The notes: a model not told the origin generated them from the letters alone. Shown: positions 54,344 to 63,698, numbered from the stretch's first letter. The stretch is 64,000 nt of DNA from DASXKD01 sp963703605 (GCA_963703605.1 CAVPFC010000012.1:1-64000), one strand, 5' to 3'. Program-made: numbers and translations.

Positions 54344-55095
54344 GAGTACGACCTTCTTTCATCGGGAGGCGGCACCGTGGCGCCGCGGTATTCGACCGGG
54401 ATCCCGCCCAGCGGGTAGTCCTTGCGCTGGGGGTGGCCCTTCCAGTCGTCGGGCATCTCGATCCGGGTGAGCGCGGGATGGCCGTCGAAGACGAGGCCGA
54501 AGAAGTCCCAGGTCTCACGCTCGTGCCAGTTGCAGGTCGGGTAGACGCCCACCAGCGAGGGAATGTGGGGGTCCGCGTCGGGCGCGCTGACCTCCAGCCG
54601 CAGCCGCCGGTTGTGGGTGATGGACAGCAGCGGGTAGACCGCGTGCAGCTCCCTGCCGGTTTCCCAGGGATAGTGCACCCCGCTGACCCCCAGGCACATC
54701 TCGAAGGCGAGCGAGGGCTCGTCGCGCAGCACCTTGGCCACCGCCACCAGGTGCTCGCGCGGGACGTGCAGCGTCAGCTCGCCGCGCTCCACGACGACCC
54801 GCTCCACCGCCTCGAAGAAGTCCGAGTCCTGCGCCGCCAGGCGGTCGGAGAGCCGGTCGGCGATCTCGTCGAAGTACGAGCCGTACGGGCGCGGGGTGGA
54901 CGGCTCGGCCGGGCGCCGGACCCGCAGCCCGCCGTAGCCCGACGTGTCCGGGGTGTCTTGCACGCCGAACATGCCGGTCCGCTCGACCGGCAGGGCAAGC
55001 TGCCGTGCGCCGGCCTCCGCCGCCGGATCCGGCTCATCCGGAACGGCGGGCGCCGCCTGCTCGGCCGGCCCGCCGCCCTGGTCAGTGGTCACCAT
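54340..55095 (-). CDS. nuoC: NADH-quinone oxidoreductase subunit C
   Basis: 251 residues with an 80-residue N-terminal extension, then the 30 kDa core (GVHYPWETGRELHAVYPLLSITHNRRLRLEV, CNWHERETWDFFGLVFDGHP) and the closing GHPQRKDYPLGG. Overlaps nuoB by 14 bp. Distinct from the short NuoC homologue at 20,524-21,117. Confidence 0.95.
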   Translation of the reverse strand: MVTTDQGGGPAEQAAPAVPDEPDPAAEAGARQLALPVERTGMFGVQDTPDTSGYGGLRVRRPAEPSTPRPYGSYFDEIADRLSDRLAAQDSDFFEAVERVVVERGELTLHVPREHLVAVAKVLRDEPSLAFEMCLGVSGVHYPWETGRELHAVYPLLSITHNRRLRLEVSAPDADPHIPSLVGVYPTCNWHERETWDFFGLVFDGHPALTRIEMPDDWKGHPQRKDYPLGGIPVEYRGATVPPPDERRSYS

Positions 55096-55759
55096 GTTCT
55101 CCTTGCTGCGGCCGGGCCCGCTCCGGCTCGGTCTCGGCGAGGCCGAGAAGCTGGCTTGCCGACGGGCCGGCGGCCCGCTGGCCCAGCATCGAGGGGCCCT
55201 CGCCGGCCGCGGTGGCCCGCGCGGCCGGGATGAGCGGCAGCCGGCGAAGCCTTGCCTGCTCCAGTTCCTCGATCTCCGCCTCGCGGTTCGCGCCCAGCTT
55301 CGTGTTCTGGATCTTGTCGTGCAGCTTGACGATCGCGTCCAGCAGCATCTCCGGGCGGGGCGGGCAGCCCGGCAGGTAGATGTCCACCGGGACGATGTGG
55401 TCCACGCCCTGCACGATGGCGTAGTTGTTGAACATGCCTCCGGTGGACGCGCAGACGCCCATGGAGATCACCCACTTGGGGGCCGGCATCTGGTCGTAGA
55501 TCTGGCGGAGCACGGGCGCCATCTTCTGGCTCACCCGGCCCGCCACGATCATCAGGTCGGCCTGGCGCGGCGTGTTGGAAGCCCGCTCCATGCCGAACCT
55601 GGCCAGGTCGTGCCGCGGGCCGCCGGTCGAGATGAGTTCCATGGCGCAGCAGGCCAAGCCGAACGTGGCGGGCCACACCGAACTCTTGCGGGCGTACCCC
55701 GCGACCTTCTCGACCGTCGTGAGCAGGATTCCGCTTGGCAGCTTCTCTTCTACACCCAT
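55082..55759 (-). CDS. nuoB: NADH-quinone oxidoreductase subunit B
   Basis: 225 residues. N2-cluster ligands are seen in LACCAMELISTGG, SMGVCASTGGMFNNYA and VDIYLPGCPPRPEMLLDAI. The C-terminal 60 residues extend beyond the usual family and are variable. Three bases from nuoA. Confidence 0.95.
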   Translation of the reverse strand: MGVEEKLPSGILLTTVEKVAGYARKSSVWPATFGLACCAMELISTGGPRHDLARFGMERASNTPRQADLMIVAGRVSQKMAPVLRQIYDQMPAPKWVISMGVCASTGGMFNNYAIVQGVDHIVPVDIYLPGCPPRPEMLLDAIVKLHDKIQNTKLGANREAEIEELEQARLRRLPLIPAARATAAGEGPSMLGQRAAGPSASQLLGLAETEPERARPQQGEHGDH

Positions 55760-55762
55760 TGG

Positions 55763-56125
55763 CTAATCCCAGTTCAGGCCGCCGCGCCGCCATACGTATG
55801 CGTACGCGACCAGCAGCGTGGCGATAAACAGCACCATCTCGACCAGCCCGAACACCGCGAGGCTGGTGAAGGCGACCGCCCACGGGTACAGGAAGATGAT
55901 CTCGATGTCGAAGAGGATGAACAGCATCGCCGTCACGTAGTACTTCACCGGGAACCGGCCACCCCCCCGCGGCTGCGGGGTGGGCTCGATTCCGCTCTCG
56001 TAGGCTTGCAGCTTCGCCCGGTTCCACCGTTTCGGGCCCGACAGCGCGCCAACGGCGAGCGAGAAGACCGCGAACACCGCGGCCAGCCCGGCCAGTATCA
56101 GGATCGGCACGTACAAGGTCAGCAC
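55763..56125 (-). CDS. nuoA: NADH-quinone oxidoreductase subunit A
   Basis: 120 residues with three helices; KYYVTAMLFILFDIEIIFLYPWAV contains the buried acidic residues typical of NuoA, and AYESGIEPTPQPRGGGRFPVKYY the quinone-side loop. First structural gene of the 14-gene operon, 43 bp after the reductase gene. Confidence 0.95.
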   Translation of the reverse strand: MLTLYVPILILAGLAAVFAVFSLAVGALSGPKRWNRAKLQAYESGIEPTPQPRGGGRFPVKYYVTAMLFILFDIEIIFLYPWAVAFTSLAVFGLVEMVLFIATLLVAYAYVWRRGGLNWD

Positions 56126-56168
56126 CGGATGCCTCTCCTTCCCGTCATATTCGTGGTAGTGCGCCCGT

Positions 56169-57443
56169 TCAAGCCGCGGGGGTGAGCCTGGACAGCGCGT
56201 TGATCACGCGGTCGGTCGCGTCACCGCCGCGCGGGTCGGTCAGGTTCGCCAGGAGTTTCAGCACGATGCGCATCAACGCCGGCCTGGGCATTCCGTGCCG
56301 CGTCGCGAACTTCATCACCCACGGATGGCCGATCGCCCCGACGAACTTGCGCCCGAGAGTGTAGTAGCCCCCGTAGGCATCCCTCAGCGCCTGGGGGTAT
56401 CCGAGCAGGACCGGTTCGGCGGCGGCCTCGGTGGGCCGGGCCAGCGCCTGGACGATAACCTGCGCGGCGATCTCGCCGGATTCCATCGCGTAGGCGATGC
56501 CCTCGCCGTTGAAGGGGTTGACCATCCCGCCCGCGTCCCCGGCCAGCAACAGCCCCCGCGTGTAGTGCGGAGTGCGGTTGAAACCCATCGGCAGCGCGGC
56601 GCCGCGCACCGGCTCGGTCCGGTTCTCCTCGGTGAACCCCCACCCGGGCGGCATCCCGGCCAGCCACCGCTTGAGCAGGCCCCGGTAGTCGGTGTGCTGG
56701 AACGCCGCGCTGGTGTTCAGCAGGCCGAGGCCGATGTTGCTTGTCCCGTCCCCCATGCCGAAGATCCACCCGTAACCGGGCAGCAGCCGGTCTCCGTCCC
56801 ACAGCTCGAGCCACGACTCCAGGTAGTCGTCACGGTGCCTGGGGCTGGTGTAGTAGGTGCGCACCGCCACCCCCAGCGGCCTGTCGTCCCGCTTGGCCAG
56901 GCCCATGGCGAGGGAGAGCCGGGAGGAGTTGCCGTCGGCCGCGATGACCACCCGCGCCTGGTAGCCGCGCTCGGCCTCCCCGGCCGCGGCGGCGCGCGCG
57001 GTCACCCCGGTGATCCGGCCCGCGTCGTCCAGCACCGGGCCGGTAACCGTGACCCCTTCGGTGAGCCGGGCGCCGGCCTTCTGGGCGGCACGGGCCAGGG
57101 TCTCGTCGAATCCCAGGCGGGTACGCACCAGGCCGTATCCCGGGTAGCTGGCCAGATCGGGCCAGTCAAGCTCGAGGCGGACCCCGCCGCCGATGATCCG
57201 CAGGCCCTTGTTCGGGAACCAGCCGTCCTCGGCGCCCAGCGGAATGCCCATGTTCACGAGCTGTTTCACGGCCCGCGGCGTCAGCCCGTCCCCGCAGACC
57301 TTTTCCCGCGGGAACACGCTTTTTTCCAGCAGCAGCACGTCGAGACCGGCCTGGGCCAGATGAAATGCCGCTGATGAGCCGGCCGGCCCGGCGCCTACCA
57401 CGATGACGTCAGCCGAATCGGCGGGGGGCATGTGCTGGTGCAT
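56169..57443 (-). CDS. Geranylgeranyl reductase-family flavoprotein
   Basis: 424 residues from ATG 57443; ATG 57431 is also possible, and the longer frame's ATG 57479 overlaps a Rex-type operator so is unlikely. The FAD-binding GxGxxG region VIVVGAGPAGSSAAFHLAQAG, the PREKVCGDGLTPRAVKQL motif of geranylgeranyl reductases, and LLAGDAGGMVNPFNGEGIAYAMESG are clear. Relatives saturate isoprenoid double bonds; in actinomycetes this gene commonly precedes nuoA, so menaquinone side-chain reduction is a reasonable guess. Confidence 0.85.
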   Translation of the reverse strand: MHQHMPPADSADVIVVGAGPAGSSAAFHLAQAGLDVLLLEKSVFPREKVCGDGLTPRAVKQLVNMGIPLGAEDGWFPNKGLRIIGGGVRLELDWPDLASYPGYGLVRTRLGFDETLARAAQKAGARLTEGVTVTGPVLDDAGRITGVTARAAAAGEAERGYQARVVIAADGNSSRLSLAMGLAKRDDRPLGVAVRTYYTSPRHRDDYLESWLELWDGDRLLPGYGWIFGMGDGTSNIGLGLLNTSAAFQHTDYRGLLKRWLAGMPPGWGFTEENRTEPVRGAALPMGFNRTPHYTRGLLLAGDAGGMVNPFNGEGIAYAMESGEIAAQVIVQALARPTEAAAEPVLLGYPQALRDAYGGYYTLGRKFVGAIGHPWVMKFATRHGMPRPALMRIVLKLLANLTDPRGGDATDRVINALSRLTPAA

Positions 57444-57463
57444 GCGAACTTGTCCCGACTGTC

Positions 57464-57481
57464 TTGTGAAGCTGTTCACAA
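57464..57481. promoter_or_regulatory. Rex-type redox operator
   Basis: TTGTGAAGCTGTTCACAA is an exact inverted repeat of seven bases around four, and one more base pairs on each side. It matches the consensus for the NADH/NAD+-sensing repressor Rex. It lies between menG and the reductase-nuoA-N block, 20 bp upstream of the reductase start. Rex control of nuo is known in Streptomyces; here it is a prediction. Confidence 0.85.
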
Positions 57482-57499
57482 GTTCTCTCTCGAAGGAGT

Positions 57500-58249
57500 C
57501 TAGACCGTTGCCTCCGGCGGCGGGATCCCGCCCCTCGAACGGCGGGCCGTGTGCACGGCCACCACGCCGAGCGTCAGGTTCCGCCAGCGTATCGCCGTCC
57601 AGCCCGCGTCCCGCAGCCGCTCGGCCAGTTCCGCCTGCCGGGGCCAGTCCTTGATGGACTCGGCCAGGTACTCGTAGGCGTCGCCGGCCGGGGAAAGCCG
57701 CTTGGCCACGGCCGGCAGCGCGGCGGCCAGGTAACGCTCGTAGAAGGCATCAACCGCTGGGGGCTGCAAGTGACCGAACTCGCAGATCACCAGCCGGCCA
57801 CCGGGCTTGGTGACGCGGAGCATCTCGCCGAGGGCGGCATCGGGGTCGGCGACGTTGCGCAGGCCGAAGGAGATCGTGACCGCGTCGAAGGACGCGTCCG
57901 CGAACGGCAGCGCCAGCGCGTCGCCGGCCACGAAACGCAGCGGGCCGGCCGCGGGCCTGGGCTCGGTGGCGGCCCTGCGGGCGCCCACCCGCAACATGCC
58001 GAATGAAAAATCACAAGCGATGCAATACGCTCCCGTCGCGGTGAACGCCCGGGAGGACGTGCCCGTGCCTGCCGCCAGATCAAGAACGCGTTCTCCCGGC
58101 CTGGCCGCTACCGTCGCCGCGACGAACCGCCGCCACCACCGGTCCTGCCCGAACGACAGCACGTCGTTGAGCAGGTCGTACCGCTCGGCAACCTGGTCGA
58201 ACATGGCGGCAACGTCCCGTGGGCGCTTGTCCAAGTCGGCGCGCGTCAT
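57500..58249 (-). CDS. menG: Demethylmenaquinone methyltransferase
   Basis: 249 residues of the UbiE/MenG family. The SAM motif RVLDLAAGTGTSSRAFT (about 54-70), DFSFGMLRVG, FADASFDAVTISFGLRNV and GRLVICEFGHL are typical. It performs the final C-methylation of demethylmenaquinone. The reductase and nuo genes follow on the same strand, after a 56 bp gap that carries the Rex site, so menG may be read from its own promoter. Confidence 0.9.
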   Translation of the reverse strand: MTRADLDKRPRDVAAMFDQVAERYDLLNDVLSFGQDRWWRRFVAATVAARPGERVLDLAAGTGTSSRAFTATGAYCIACDFSFGMLRVGARRAATEPRPAAGPLRFVAGDALALPFADASFDAVTISFGLRNVADPDAALGEMLRVTKPGGRLVICEFGHLQPPAVDAFYERYLAAALPAVAKRLSPAGDAYEYLAESIKDWPRQAELAERLRDAGWTAIRWRNLTLGVVAVHTARRSRGGIPPPEATV

Positions 58250-58328
58250 ACGTTCACCGTATTCGGGAGATACCTGGCGCCGAACGCCAGCCCCGTACGG
58301 GCCAGCCTGGCCCGGTCCGTGGCCGGTC

Positions 58329-59645
58329 TTACCCCGCTTCCGTGATCATGCCTGCGGCGACCGTTGCTCCCGTTGCCTCGTCGATGAGGATGAAGCCGCC
58401 GGTCTGGCGGTTGCGGGTGTAGGGATCGCAGAACAGCGGGTGGGTCAGGCGCAGGGTGATCCTGCCGATCTCGTTGAGGGCCAGCTCGGTCACGCCCTCG
58501 TGCCGGTGCAGCGTGTTCACATCCAGCCGGTAGTGCAGGTCACGCACGATCGCCTTGGCGGTCCGGGTGGTGTGCTTGACGATCAGCCGGTCGCGGGCGG
58601 TGAGCTTCTTGCTCTCCGACATCCAGCAGACCATCGCGTCCACGTCCTGGGTGACCGCGGGCTGGTTGTGCGGCCGGCAGATCATGTCTCCGCGGGAGAT
58701 GTCGATGTCGTCGCCGAGCACCAGCGTCACCGACATCGGCGGGAATGCCTCGGGGACCGGGCCGTGCGCGGTGTCGATGCGCTTGACCGTGGTCGTGAAG
58801 CCGGACGGCAGGTGCATGACCTCGTCGCCCGGCTTGATCACCCCACCGGCCACCTGCCCCGCGTAACCCCGGTAGTCGTGCAGTTCGGGATCGGTCGCCT
58901 GATGCGGGCGGATGACGTACTGCACCGGGAACCGCACGTCGATCAGGTTCCGGTCGGACGCGATGTGCACGTGCTCGAGATGGTGCAGCAGCGACGGGCC
59001 GTCGTACCACGGCATGTTGGCCGAACGCTGGACCACGTTGTCCCCGTGCAGCGCCGAGACCGGCACGAACGTCAGGTCGGTGACCTCAAGCTTCGCCGCG
59101 AACGAGGAGAACTCCTCGGTGATGCGCTCGAACACGTCCAGGTCGTAGCCGACGAGGTCCATCTTGTTGACCGCGAGCACCAGGTGCGGCACCCGGAGCA
59201 GCGTGGCGAGGAACGCGTGCCGCCGGCTCTGCTCGGTCAGCCCGTTACGCGCGTCCACCAGGACGACGGCGAGGTCGGCGGTGGAGGCACCGGTCACCAT
59301 GTTGCGCGTGTACTGGATGTGGCCTGGGGTGTCGGCGATGATGAACTTCCGCCGGGGGGTCGCGAAGTAGCGGTAGGCCACGTCGATCGTGATGCCCTGC
59401 TCCCGCTCGGCCCGCAGCCCGTCGGTGAGCAGGGCCAGGTTGGTGTACTCCTCGCCGCGGGCCCGGCTGGTCCGTTCCACGGCCGCGAGCTGGTCCTCGA
59501 AGATGGCCTTGGAGTCGTAGAGCAGCCGCCCGATGAGCGTGCTCTTGCCATCGTCGACCGAGCCCGCGGTCGCGAACCGCAGGATGTCGGAATGCCGCTC
59601 CGCCGACCAGTTGGTCCCGGTGCGCTCAGCGCCCTCGTTCGGCAT
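58329..59645 (-). CDS. cysN: Sulfate adenylyltransferase large subunit
   Basis: 438 residues. GTPase motifs AGSVDDGKST (27-36), DTPGHIQYTRNM and NKMDLVG; the C-terminal beta-barrel domains follow. With CysD it makes adenosine 5'-phosphosulfate, GTP hydrolysis driving the reaction. No APS kinase (CysC) domain is fused, as the length is that of CysN alone. The start ATG overlaps the cysD stop by one base. Confidence 0.9.
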   Translation of the reverse strand: MPNEGAERTGTNWSAERHSDILRFATAGSVDDGKSTLIGRLLYDSKAIFEDQLAAVERTSRARGEEYTNLALLTDGLRAEREQGITIDVAYRYFATPRRKFIIADTPGHIQYTRNMVTGASTADLAVVLVDARNGLTEQSRRHAFLATLLRVPHLVLAVNKMDLVGYDLDVFERITEEFSSFAAKLEVTDLTFVPVSALHGDNVVQRSANMPWYDGPSLLHHLEHVHIASDRNLIDVRFPVQYVIRPHQATDPELHDYRGYAGQVAGGVIKPGDEVMHLPSGFTTTVKRIDTAHGPVPEAFPPMSVTLVLGDDIDISRGDMICRPHNQPAVTQDVDAMVCWMSESKKLTARDRLIVKHTTRTAKAIVRDLHYRLDVNTLHRHEGVTELALNEIGRITLRLTHPLFCDPYTRNRQTGGFILIDEATGATVAAGMITEAG

Positions 59646-60595
59646 CAGAAGTACCCCTCACGCTTGCGGTCTTCCATCGCGGCTTCGCTGGTGCGGTCAT
59701 CGGCACGGGTCTGGCCGCGCTCGGTGATCCGGGTGGCCGCGATCTCGTCGATCACCTCGGGAATGGTGACGGCGGTGGACTCCACCGCCCCGGTGCAGCT
59801 CATGTCGCCCACGGTGCGGTACCGGACCCTCGCGTCGAACACCGGCTCGTCGTCCGCGCGCCAGGTGTGCGGGCTGTCCGCGAGCAGGATCCCCTCCCGC
59901 TCGAACACGCGCCGCGTGTGCGCGAAGTAGATCGACGGGATCTCCAGGTTCTCCTGGGCGATGTACTCCCAGATGTCCAGCTCGGTCCAGTTGGACAGCG
60001 GGAACACCCGGATGTGCTCGCCCCGGTGGATCCGGGTGTTGTAGATGCCCCACAGCTCGGGACGCTGGTTCTTGGGATCCCACTGGCCGAACTCGTCGCG
60101 GAACGAGAACACCCGCTCCTTGGCGCGGGCCTTTTCCTCGTCCCGGCGCGCGCCGCCGAACACGGCGTCGAACTGGTGCTCCGCGATCCCGTCGAGCAGC
60201 GTGGTGGTCTGCAACCGGTTCCGGCTGGCCCACCGCCCGCTCTCCTCGACCACCCGGCCCGCGTCGATGGACTCCTGGACGGAGGCCACGACGAGCTTGA
60301 CCCCGGCCTCCGCGACCCGGCGGTCCCGGAAGTCGATGACCTCGGGGAAGTTGTGGCCGGTGTCCACGTGCATGACGGGGAACGGGATCCTCGCGGGCCA
60401 GAACGCCCGTTCCGCCAGGGCCAGCATGACGATCGAGTCCTTGCCGCCGGAGAACAGCAGCACCGGGCGCTCGAACTCGGCCGCGACCTCACGGATTATG
60501 TGGAGCGACTCGGCCTCGAGCGAGTCGAGCTGGGACAGCGAGTAGTCGTTGCGCAGAGGGGCCATCAAGTGGTCTCCGGGTGTCGATATGGGCAC
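59645..60595 (-). CDS. cysD: Sulfate adenylyltransferase small subunit
   Basis: 316 residues (306 from the internal ATG 60565). PP-loop LLFSGGKDSIVML (about 46-58), HVDTGHNFPEVIDFRD, and the C-terminal DRKREGYF closing motif are all characteristic of CysD. Adenylyl transfer from ATP to sulfate occurs here. Between cysQ (12 bp gap) and cysN. Confidence 0.95.
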   Translation of the reverse strand: MPISTPGDHLMAPLRNDYSLSQLDSLEAESLHIIREVAAEFERPVLLFSGGKDSIVMLALAERAFWPARIPFPVMHVDTGHNFPEVIDFRDRRVAEAGVKLVVASVQESIDAGRVVEESGRWASRNRLQTTTLLDGIAEHQFDAVFGGARRDEEKARAKERVFSFRDEFGQWDPKNQRPELWGIYNTRIHRGEHIRVFPLSNWTELDIWEYIAQENLEIPSIYFAHTRRVFEREGILLADSPHTWRADDEPVFDARVRYRTVGDMSCTGAVESTAVTIPEVIDEIAATRITERGQTRADDRTSEAAMEDRKREGYF

Positions 60596-60607
60596 AGCCT
60601 GCCAGGC

Positions 60608-61369
60608 TCACGCGGGGCGGAACGCCCCGGCTTCGGCGATGGCATCAAGCAACGGCCTGGCGAGCACCGTTAGACAGATCAGGATATCCGGGAGCACCGG
60701 ATCTGGCTGGTTATACACCAGCGCCGAGCCGTCGATCCGGGAGGCATGCAGCCCCGCCGCCACCGCGACGGCGACCGGGGCGGCGGAGTCCCATTCGTAC
60801 TGGCCACCGGCGTGCACGTAGGCGTCGGCCTGGCCTTGCATCACCGCGGCCGCCTTCGCGCCCGCGGAGCCCCACGGCAGCAGCGTCGCGTTAGTGAGCT
60901 CGGCGAGCCGCTCCAGGAACGCGGCCGGCCTGGTGCGGCTCACCACGATCCGAAGCCCCTGGCCCGGGGCCGGTTCTGGCACCGCCGGCGGCGCGACGGT
61001 GCTGAGGACCTGGCCCTGAGCGGGCAGCGCCACGGCGCCCGCGGTCAGCGCCCCGCGCTCCCAGAGGGCCACGTGGACCGCCCAGTCGGTGCGCCCGGCT
61101 TCGCCGAACTCCCGGGTGCCGTCGAGCGGATCCACGATCCAGACCCGCTCGGCGGACAGCCGCACCGGGTTGTCCCTGCCCTCTTCGGACAGCACGGCGT
61201 CATCGGGGCGCCGCGCGGCCAGTTCGGCGGCGAGGAACTCGTGGGAAAGCCGGTCGCCCGCCTTGCGCTGCTCGTCCGGCGAGCCGCCGGCGGCGCGCAG
61301 GTCGAGCAGCCGCTTTCCGGCTTGTTCGGCAAGCTCGGCCGCAAGAACGTGGTCATCGGACGTCATCAA
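60608..61369 (-). CDS. cysQ: CysQ-like 3'(2'),5'-bisphosphate nucleotidase
   Basis: 253 residues of the inositol monophosphatase superfamily. The metal site is given by LSEEG (60-64), WIVDPLDGTREF (77-88) and YEWDSAAPVAVA near 193-204. In this position, before cysD and cysN, it most likely hydrolyses adenosine 3',5'-bisphosphate or PAPS to limit toxic build-up. First gene of the cysQDN set. Confidence 0.85.
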   Translation of the reverse strand: MMTSDDHVLAAELAEQAGKRLLDLRAAGGSPDEQRKAGDRLSHEFLAAELAARRPDDAVLSEEGRDNPVRLSAERVWIVDPLDGTREFGEAGRTDWAVHVALWERGALTAGAVALPAQGQVLSTVAPPAVPEPAPGQGLRIVVSRTRPAAFLERLAELTNATLLPWGSAGAKAAAVMQGQADAYVHAGGQYEWDSAAPVAVAVAAGLHASRIDGSALVYNQPDPVLPDILICLTVLARPLLDAIAEAGAFRPA

Positions 61370-61422
61370 GCAGGCTCCCTAGCCGGCTGGGGGTTGCCAA
61401 CGCCTGGCCACATTACCGCCGT

Positions 61423-62886
61423 TTAGTAGGCGCCAGATCCGCGGATGACGGCCGACCAGGTCTTCCACAGGATCTGTAGGTCGAGCACGAGCGACCATTG
61501 TTCTACGTAGCGCACGTCCAGCCGTACGGCTTCCTCCCAGGGCAGGTCCGATCGGCCGCTGACCTGCCACAATCCTGTCACTCCCGGCTTGACCGCCAGC
61601 CTGCGGCGCACGTAGTAGTCGTACTCGGCGGCCTCCGCAGACAACGCTGGCCTGGGGCCGACCAGCGACATGTCCCCTTTCAGCACGTTCCAGAGCTGGG
61701 GCAGTTCATCCAGCGAATACCTGCGCAGCCACGCGCCGATGGGCGTGATCCTCGGGTCGTCCCGGATCTTGAACAGCAGCCCCTTTCCCTCGTTCTGGGC
61801 CAGCAGCGCGCTCTTCTGCTTCTCCGCATCGCTCACCATCGTGCGGAACTTGTAGACGGTGAAGAGCCGCTCATCTCTGCCCACCCGGGTCTGCCGGAAC
61901 AGCGCGGGCCCGCCGTCGGAGAGCCTGACGGCAAGCGCGATGCCCGCCATGAGCGGCGCCAGCATGATCAGCGCTGTCAGCGCGACCACCTTGTCAAACG
62001 TGCCCTTGATGACCTGGCGCGCCCCCACGAGCTCGGGGTGATCCACGTGGAGCAGCGGCAGCCCGGCCACCGGGCGGATGGTCGTCCGCGGACCTGCCAC
62101 GTCAATGACGGCAGGGGCCACACATAGGTCGGTGCCCGTCTTCTCCAGCTGCCAGGCGAGATTGCGGAGCCGGACACCGTTCAGCTGGGGACTGGCCAGC
62201 ACGGCCACCGTGTCTGCGGCCAGGTCCGAAACGGCGGCCTGGATCCGCTCCAGCCCGCCACAGACCGGAACTCCGGCAACCCCTGCCGGGGGCGTCGCCG
62301 CGCTCAGGCATGCCCCTACGACCGACAGTCCGTGGTAAGTCTCCCGGCGCAACTCGGCGATCAGGTCGGCGACGGCATCCGCGGAGCCCACCGCGATCGT
62401 CCTGTGCATGAACGCTCCGGCGCGCCGCTGCCGGTGCAGCCGTTTACGCAGCACGAACCTGGCAAGGAGGTCGAGCACGGTCGCGCACGGGAGCGCGATC
62501 ACCAAGTAGCCCCGGGCGATGTCACTCCTGGCCGCGTACGAAACGATGGCGACTGCCCCGGTCAGGCTCGCCGCTGCGTTCAGCACCCGGCGGAACTCCT
62601 CTGATCCCAGGCCGATGAAGCGCACGTCGTACCCGCGTGCCAGCGCCACCGACACCCACCAGAGCAGTGGCAGGCTCACGGTGAGGATCACATGCACCGG
62701 CACGGATGCGGGATTGTCGAATCGGATCATGAGCGCAGCGAGGCCCGCCGCGAGAGCACAAGCACCATCGACGGCAAAAGCTCTGTGCACGTAACGGCGC
62801 CGCCACGCGGCAGGATCCGCCGCCATCCGTCTCGCTACTGCCGTCGACGCCTTCGGGCCCACGCGCACAGTGGCATGACCGGACAC
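61423..62886 (-). CDS. Undecaprenyl-phosphate sugar phosphotransferase (exopolysaccharide type)
   Basis: 487 residues from GTG 62886, chosen for GGGGGAGG eight bases upstream; ATG 62826 is an alternative that would avoid overlap with the phosphatase. About four N-terminal helices and a CoA-binding-like domain precede a bacterial sugar transferase domain: KGTFDKVVALTALIMLAPLMAG, FRQTRVGRDERLFTVYKFRTMV, SLDELPQLWNVLKGDMSLVGPRP and KPGVTGLWQVSGRSDLPWEE. It starts exopolysaccharide assembly by moving a sugar phosphate onto a polyprenyl carrier. Confidence 0.9.
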   Translation of the reverse strand: MSGHATVRVGPKASTAVARRMAADPAAWRRRYVHRAFAVDGACALAAGLAALMIRFDNPASVPVHVILTVSLPLLWWVSVALARGYDVRFIGLGSEEFRRVLNAAASLTGAVAIVSYAARSDIARGYLVIALPCATVLDLLARFVLRKRLHRQRRAGAFMHRTIAVGSADAVADLIAELRRETYHGLSVVGACLSAATPPAGVAGVPVCGGLERIQAAVSDLAADTVAVLASPQLNGVRLRNLAWQLEKTGTDLCVAPAVIDVAGPRTTIRPVAGLPLLHVDHPELVGARQVIKGTFDKVVALTALIMLAPLMAGIALAVRLSDGGPALFRQTRVGRDERLFTVYKFRTMVSDAEKQKSALLAQNEGKGLLFKIRDDPRITPIGAWLRRYSLDELPQLWNVLKGDMSLVGPRPALSAEAAEYDYYVRRRLAVKPGVTGLWQVSGRSDLPWEEAVRLDVRYVEQWSLVLDLQILWKTWSAVIRGSGAY

Positions 62887-63698
62887 GCCCGGCACCTCCC
62901 CCCGACTGAGCAAGGTTCGCCCAGCCCCACAGGAAAGACGCCGAGCTGATTAGGGAGGTTTACATCATGTACCGATGAATCCTCGTTTGCCAGGACACGT
63001 GCGCGCCGTCCCCACGCCCGCACGGCCAGATCAAGGGCCAGCGCGACAGCGAGGACCGTGCCGGCGCCGACGGCGGCTCCTGCGACGGCGTCGGTGAAGT
63101 AGTGGAACCTCAGCGCGATCATCGCGGCGGCGACGGCGGCCGCTGCCGCGAACGCGGTCGCCGCGACGGCCAGGCGCACGGCCCGTGATACGCCCAGCGC
63201 GCCTGCGAGCAGTACTGCTGTGGCAGTGGCCAGGGCAAACGTGACCGTCGCGTGCCCGCTGGGAAAGCTAAGGAAGCCACGGAGCGTCCGGCCGACGAGG
63301 GGCTTGAGCAGCCGCTCGGTGATAATGGCCGCCGCAGGGACGGACAGAGCGAGCAGCGCGGCCCCACGGTACCGGCGCCGCAGCAGGCAGGTAGCCACGA
63401 GTATCGCGGTGATGCCGGTTACCGCGGGCAGGTCACCAAGCCAGGCGAGCACCTCCAGCAGCTTCGGGTGCCCAGCGAGGCTGGCCTGCACCCTGGGGTC
63501 GACCGCTGCGTCCACCGGGTCGGTATGCGTCCCGCGCCCGAGCCAAGCCCCAAGCAGCGCCGTCACTCCGGCGCAGGCCGCCACGATCACCGCGGCGCCG
63601 GGGCGGGCGGCGGCGGACAGCAGCGGCGCTCCGGCGGACAGCAGCGGCGCCCCGGCCGGCCTGCCGGGTTCCGCCGGCGCGGACCTGGTCCGTCTCAT
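62835..63698 (-). CDS. PAP2-family lipid phosphatase
   Basis: 287 residues from ATG 63698 (GGAGGGACC upstream). Six hydrophobic segments with KPLVGRTLRG, FPSGHATVTF and LRFHYFTDAVAG, the three phosphatase motifs. The N-terminus has a duplicated AGAPLLS. The C-terminal 55 residues are soluble and contain four cysteines. It overlaps the sugar transferase by 52 bp, so recycling of the polyprenyl carrier used by that enzyme is a plausible role. Confidence 0.85.
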   Translation of the reverse strand: MRRTRSAPAEPGRPAGAPLLSAGAPLLSAAARPGAAVIVAACAGVTALLGAWLGRGTHTDPVDAAVDPRVQASLAGHPKLLEVLAWLGDLPAVTGITAILVATCLLRRRYRGAALLALSVPAAAIITERLLKPLVGRTLRGFLSFPSGHATVTFALATATAVLLAGALGVSRAVRLAVAATAFAAAAAVAAAMIALRFHYFTDAVAGAAVGAGTVLAVALALDLAVRAWGRRARVLANEDSSVHDVNLPNQLGVFPVGLGEPCSVGGRCRACPVMPLCAWARRRRRQ

